A stretch of 8,116 bases of DNA from Acidimicrobiales bacterium (GTDB lineage Bacteria > Actinomycetota > Acidimicrobiia > Acidimicrobiales > SHLQ01): positions 1-8,116 of the forward strand of contig JABDJW010000279.1 in NCBI GenBank assembly GCA_013002375.1, in the 5' to 3' direction. The position numbers and the translations under genes were made by a program. Below the pieces are notes generated by a model. It saw only the letters and a program-made list of their open reading frames with translations. It was not told where the DNA came from and ran no database searches. The first letter of the stretch is position 1. Every line of letters begins with the position of its first letter. Positions 4,700-8,116 of the stretch are shown piece after piece.

Positions 4700-5944
4700 C
4701 TAGTTCTTGAACACGCCGAGGAACGGGCTCGGTTGCCAGTTCGGGAACACGGTGGCCGGCGAGGTCTCACCGCGACGCTTCACCAACATCTCGGCCAGAA
4801 CGGTCTGGTAGTCGTTGCGCACCGGGACCGCCCGGTCGTCGAGATCGGGATCGATCTGGGTGGGCAGACCATGGATACCACCGTTGACGTGACGCCCCAG
4901 CGCCATCATCACGCTGGCCCGGCCGTGGTCGGTGCCGGTGCTGCTCTCGGTGAGCAAGCGGCCGAACTCGGTGGTGATGACCAAGGTGATGTCGCTGTTC
5001 GTCGCCAACATGTCGGCGTAGAACGCGGCCAGCGCGCCGGCCAACGACTGGAACCGATTGAGCAGATGGCCGCCTTGTGCGTTGCCCTGGTTGTCGTGCG
5101 TGTCCCAACCACCCGAGCTGATGCTGACGAACTCCACGCCGATCGCGGCGCGGGCCAGCATGGCGGTGTTGCGCAACGACCAGGCGATGCCCCTGTTGGG
5201 GTAGGTGCTGCCGTTGTGGTCGTAGTCCCAGAAGTTGATCTGACCCCGGTCCTGGATCGATTCGATCAACAGCTGACCGGCCGCACCGACCGGGCTGCTG
5301 CCGCCGTAGGAGGCATCGAGGGCACTGACGACCTTGTTCGGGGAGGACGCGTAGTCGAGCTGCGGCTGCAGGGTCCACCCGGACAGCGCGCCGCCGAATC
5401 CGGCCAGCTTCTGATCGAGGCTGCTGCTGAAGGACTGGGCGCTGATCGTCTCGCGACCGGTCACCCGATTCATGTGACGGGCCGCCCAACCGGTCGTCAT
5501 CCCGACACCGGCGTGCTTGAGGGCATCGAGCATTTCGAAGTGACTGCGCTTCTCGCTGATCGAGCTCGGAGTCCCACACGCTTCGACAAACGCCAGATGG
5601 CCCGCGTTCCAGGCGCCGAGCAACGGGGCCAGCGCCGGGTGAAGGCCCCACGTGCCGTCGAGGTCGATACAGCCGCCCGGTTGTCCGGGCGGGGCAATCG
5701 AGGTCTGCGGTCGGAGGTTGTAGTACGTGTTGTTGTGGTAGGGCACCAAGGCAGCCAGGCCGTCCATGCCGCCGTCGAGGGTCACCGACACGATCAGATC
5801 GCCGCGGTGCGGGCGACCGGGCGTTGCGAGCGCAACCCCATGGGGCAGCGCGATCGTCGCAGCCGCCGCGCCGACGCCGGCGAGCGCCGAACGACGCAGA
5901 AACGCTCGACGATCGAGGGTGGGGGAAAGCGTTTGATTCGTCAT
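4700..5944 (-). CDS. DUF1501 family protein with Tat signal
   Basis: A 414-residue exported protein. The N-terminus carries a twin-arginine signal: RRAFLRRS from Arg12-Arg13, a hydrophobic stretch to about 39, and a likely ALA cleavage site near residue 40. The mature part is a DUF1501 domain with LDGGMDGLAALVPY (about 56-69), GLHPALAPL (100-108), SGGWDTHDN (277-285), TEFGR (325-329) and DHGRAS (339-344). DUF1501 proteins are distant relatives of the alkaline phosphatase/sulfatase superfamily; their reaction is not established, and the His/Asp clusters fit a metal-binding site. Start ATG 5944 has AGGA (5953-5950) at a five-base spacing; an in-frame GTG at 5965 lies directly after the upstream stop and is less likely. 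The gene begins 21 bases after the DUF1800 gene, a pairing seen in many bacteria, suggesting the two act together outside the membrane. Confidence 0.94.
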   Translation of the reverse strand: MTNQTLSPTLDRRAFLRRSALAGVGAAAATIALPHGVALATPGRPHRGDLIVSVTLDGGMDGLAALVPYHNNTYYNLRPQTSIAPPGQPGGCIDLDGTWGLHPALAPLLGAWNAGHLAFVEACGTPSSISEKRSHFEMLDALKHAGVGMTTGWAARHMNRVTGRETISAQSFSSSLDQKLAGFGGALSGWTLQPQLDYASSPNKVVSALDASYGGSSPVGAAGQLLIESIQDRGQINFWDYDHNGSTYPNRGIAWSLRNTAMLARAAIGVEFVSISSGGWDTHDNQGNAQGGHLLNRFQSLAGALAAFYADMLATNSDITLVITTEFGRLLTESSTGTDHGRASVMMALGRHVNGGIHGLPTQIDPDLDDRAVPVRNDYQTVLAEMLVKRRGETSPATVFPNWQPSPFLGVFKN

Positions 5945-5965
5945 GGTCTTCCTTTGGCGGTTCAC

Positions 5966-8116
5966 TCAGCCTCGGAGCTGAAAGGTGGGTCCCATCAGCA
6001 ACACGGCGACAAATTCGGCGGGGTTCGGGATGCTGCTGCGGCTGAGGTTGGCCGTCGGTGCCACCCCGAGATAGCCGAGCGCCGCGTCGACCTCGGCCTG
6101 GGTGATCTGACGTCCGACCAGGTTCCGCGCCGCGAACCGGATGTACTTGTCGGCGTCGACCGACGCGGTGGGCAGGAGCGACGCCGCATCCACCCGGATT
6201 GCCCCGCTCGTCTGTTGGGAAATCCAGGTGGTCATGTCCCAACGGTTGAACAAGAAGTTGGTCGACGCCCAGTGCGCGTTGGCGACCGGATACCCATCGG
6301 GCAGGGCCCAGCCGTAGAGCTGCTGCCCGGCGCGCTCGAGCACACCGGCCATCGTCTCGTCGTCCCAGCCGTGCCATTCACCACCCAACTGGATCGTCGC
6401 CTTGGTCGAACGGAACAACGACATGGCCCACTCGAACCCGCGTTTGACCTTGACCCCGCGGCTGGCCGCGAACTGCGGGCTGAGCAGGATGTGGCGGACG
6501 GTGGGAGCGATCTCGGTCTTGGTCGCGACGAAGATCTGCCGGGCGCTCTCGACCAAATCGGGCGGCGGGTTCTCGTTCACGAAGTAGGCGACGAGCTTGT
6601 AGGCGATGTGCCGGGCGGTCGAGGGGTGCTTGGCCAGGTACCGAAGGAAGCTCAAGCCGTCGGCTTCGCCGCCCGGCCCCGAACGGCCGGGCGTGCTCCA
6701 GGCGCCGCCGAAGGCGCTGATCGGCCCGTCGTAGTGCAGCCACTGCTTGTACGTGTAGCCCTCACGCCACCTGGTCGAGAAGCCGCTCATCACCCGGGCC
6801 GCGGCCTGCACGTCGAGTTCGGTGTAGTCCTGCTGGTTGTTCACGATCCCGAGGCTGTGGAGCTCGAGTAATTCGCGGCCGTAGTTCTCGTTGACACCAC
6901 CCGGTGCATCCGCATCGCTGGTGTTGTTGTTGAGGTACTCGAGAATCCCGGCGTTCTGCCCGGAGGCCACCAGAAGATCCTGGAAGCGACCCAGCGCGTG
7001 TTGCCGAATGAACCGATCGTGGAACACGTAGTGCCCGAGCTCGCCCGAGATCATCGAGAAGTGCTCGCGCCAGAACTGCACCATGACTTCTTGGAGCTGT
7101 CGCTTGCTCGAGACGGCACGAGCAACCGTGGCCCAGTACAGCTGACCGGCGGCTTGCTCCTCGTTGTCCCACACCTGCGGGTACGTGCCGGTCGTCATGA
7201 GGTTGTAGCCGGAGAACCGACCCTCGCTCTCCGAATCGTCGATCGACGTCGGATTGAGCTGTTGATCGACCCAGGCCTCGATCCCCATCGACTCGATCGT
7301 CGTCAGCAGCTGCGGCGTTGCTCCGAAGCTGGCCCGAGCCGCGATCAGCTCGATCGTGTTCAGGAACTCGTTCGGCCCGGCCGGCTCGACCACGGTCGCC
7401 GGAGAGGTTGCGGTGGGCAGGACCTGGCGGCCTTGCACATAGTCGGGCACGTCGGTCTTGCCCGAGTTGGGATCGGGGTCGCTGAAGGGCACGACCGCCT
7501 GGCCCTCGATCGCTTCGGCAGGCGATTCCGGCTCCGGGTAGTCCTCGACATCGCCGGCCGGAACCTCGATGATGCCCGCCGACGAAGCCGGCAAGCGCAC
7601 CGGGGCGACCGCCTCACCAAAAGAACTCGACGAGTCGATGATCGGGCGACCGTCGGGGCCGACGGTGGTGGCGCCCGGCGCGTCGATCGGCGTGGCCTCG
7701 GCCGCAGCGCCGATGCGCCCACCGTCCGACTCGACGCCAGCGAGCTCGACATCCGGATCGAAATCGAGCACCGGACCGGACGAGGCGCGCGTGGGAGCCG
7801 GTTCGGTCGAGCCGCCGAGATCGAGATTCCAGTCGTCGGGCAGCGTCGCGGCACCAGCCGACGTCGGGTCGGCCTGGACCGCACCGGTCGCAGTGGTCGC
7901 CGGAGCCGAAGCCACCCGGTGCACGGCCGGCGACGCGTGGGATCCGGCGGTCGGAGCCGAGGTCCCCCTGCCGACCATGGTGCCGGACAGCGCGGTCGTT
8001 CCGGCCGCAGCAACGGCGCCGTAGGCCAGGACGGTTCGGCGAGTTACTGCGCCCCGAGCGGAGTCGACGGTCGGGGCGACATCGTCGGCCGCGTCGGCCG
8101 CGTGGCCCCCCGTGTC
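5966..8116 (-). CDS. DUF1800 family protein with Tat signal, start beyond window
   Basis: The frame is open from the right edge to a TGA at 5968-5966 (716 codons visible). The first in-window ATG is at 7978, but the 46 codons before it encode a twin-arginine signal (TRRTVLAYG, Arg26-Arg27 in window numbering, then an Ala/Gly-rich hydrophobic stretch). The true start is therefore beyond 8116. A 200-residue acidic, Pro/Ala/Ser-rich, probably disordered linker (about 48-248) follows, then a DUF1800 domain (about 249-716) with ASFGAT, QFWREHF and NYGRELLELHSLG (about 411-423), followed by YTELDV and ARVMSGFS, its hallmark region. The function of DUF1800 proteins is unknown; they are typically exported and encoded next to DUF1501 genes, as here. 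The long linker might let the domain reach through a cell wall, but that is inference. Confidence 0.95.
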   Translation of the reverse strand, partial: DTGGHAADAADDVAPTVDSARGAVTRRTVLAYGAVAAAGTTALSGTMVGRGTSAPTAGSHASPAVHRVASAPATTATGAVQADPTSAGAATLPDDWNLDLGGSTEPAPTRASSGPVLDFDPDVELAGVESDGGRIGAAAEATPIDAPGATTVGPDGRPIIDSSSSFGEAVAPVRLPASSAGIIEVPAGDVEDYPEPESPAEAIEGQAVVPFSDPDPNSGKTDVPDYVQGRQVLPTATSPATVVEPAGPNEFLNTIELIAARASFGATPQLLTTIESMGIEAWVDQQLNPTSIDDSESEGRFSGYNLMTTGTYPQVWDNEEQAAGQLYWATVARAVSSKRQLQEVMVQFWREHFSMISGELGHYVFHDRFIRQHALGRFQDLLVASGQNAGILEYLNNNTSDADAPGGVNENYGRELLELHSLGIVNNQQDYTELDVQAAARVMSGFSTRWREGYTYKQWLHYDGPISAFGGAWSTPGRSGPGGEADGLSFLRYLAKHPSTARHIAYKLVAYFVNENPPPDLVESARQIFVATKTEIAPTVRHILLSPQFAASRGVKVKRGFEWAMSLFRSTKATIQLGGEWHGWDDETMAGVLERAGQQLYGWALPDGYPVANAHWASTNFLFNRWDMTTWISQQTSGAIRVDAASLLPTASVDADKYIRFAARNLVGRQITQAEVDAALGYLGVAPTANLSRSSIPNPAEFVAVLLMGPTFQLRG

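Noticed and set aside
4767..6377. 536-codon minus-strand frame across the DUF1501/DUF1800 junction
   Set aside because: It is an out-of-frame shadow of two well-supported genes; composition is Arg-rich and motif-free.
4466..6871. 801-codon open frame on the plus strand
   Set aside because: It lies antisense to the DUF1501 and DUF1800 genes, which have clear domains and signals. Its product is low-complexity (rich in Arg, Gly, Val, Asp, Gln) without recognisable motifs, as expected of a GC-rich antisense shadow.
1..8116. A new defence, mobile or biosynthetic system
   Set aside because: I searched by eye for transposases, integrases, nucleases, toxin-antitoxin pairs and repeat arrays, and saw none beyond the features listed; the genes are recognisable housekeeping, export and signalling families.

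Overview
The window is GC-rich (by eye around two thirds G+C) and densely packed, with every convincing intact gene on the minus strand. The Tat-exported DUF1800/DUF1501 pair, the MprA/MprB-type two-component system and the codon use suggest a high-GC actinobacterium, perhaps Acidimicrobiia. That placement is inference; no rRNA or other taxonomic marker is present.

Layout, in direction of transcription (right to left). (1) 8116-5966: a DUF1800 protein whose start lies beyond the window; its in-frame extension past the first ATG carries a twin-arginine signal. (2) 5944-4700: its partner, a Tat-exported DUF1501 protein. (3) 4627-4313: a YbaK/EbsC-type aminoacyl-tRNA deacylase homologue that appears to lack its middle third. 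(4) 4309-3476: a crotonase-fold enoyl-CoA hydratase/isomerase without the two classical catalytic glutamates. (5) 3462-2734: an OmpR-family response regulator, MprA-like, starting at GTG. (6) 2720-1326: its MprB-like sensor kinase. (7) 1183-992: a 63-residue zinc-ribbon protein. (8) 851 to the left edge: a membrane-anchored trypsin-like serine protease with a VPID repeat linker, cut by the window edge.

Genes 3 to 6 are 3 to 13 bases apart and probably form one operon. The regulator-kinase junction has two successive ATGA overlaps joined by a six-codon mini-ORF. Regulator, kinase and anchored protease on one strand recall the mycobacterial mprA-mprB-pepD envelope-stress locus, here with a zinc-ribbon gene in between. 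Two gaps of about 140 bases hold hairpins, a 14-base tandem duplication and, on the plus strand, a possible 3' remnant of an exonuclease III-like gene ending at a CTAG that also stops the kinase.

I see no tRNA, rRNA, CRISPR array, insertion sequence or phage gene, and no clearly new multi-gene system. The best leads are the internally deleted YbaK, the double ATGA junction, the protease repeat linker, and the MprAB/zinc-ribbon/protease grouping.
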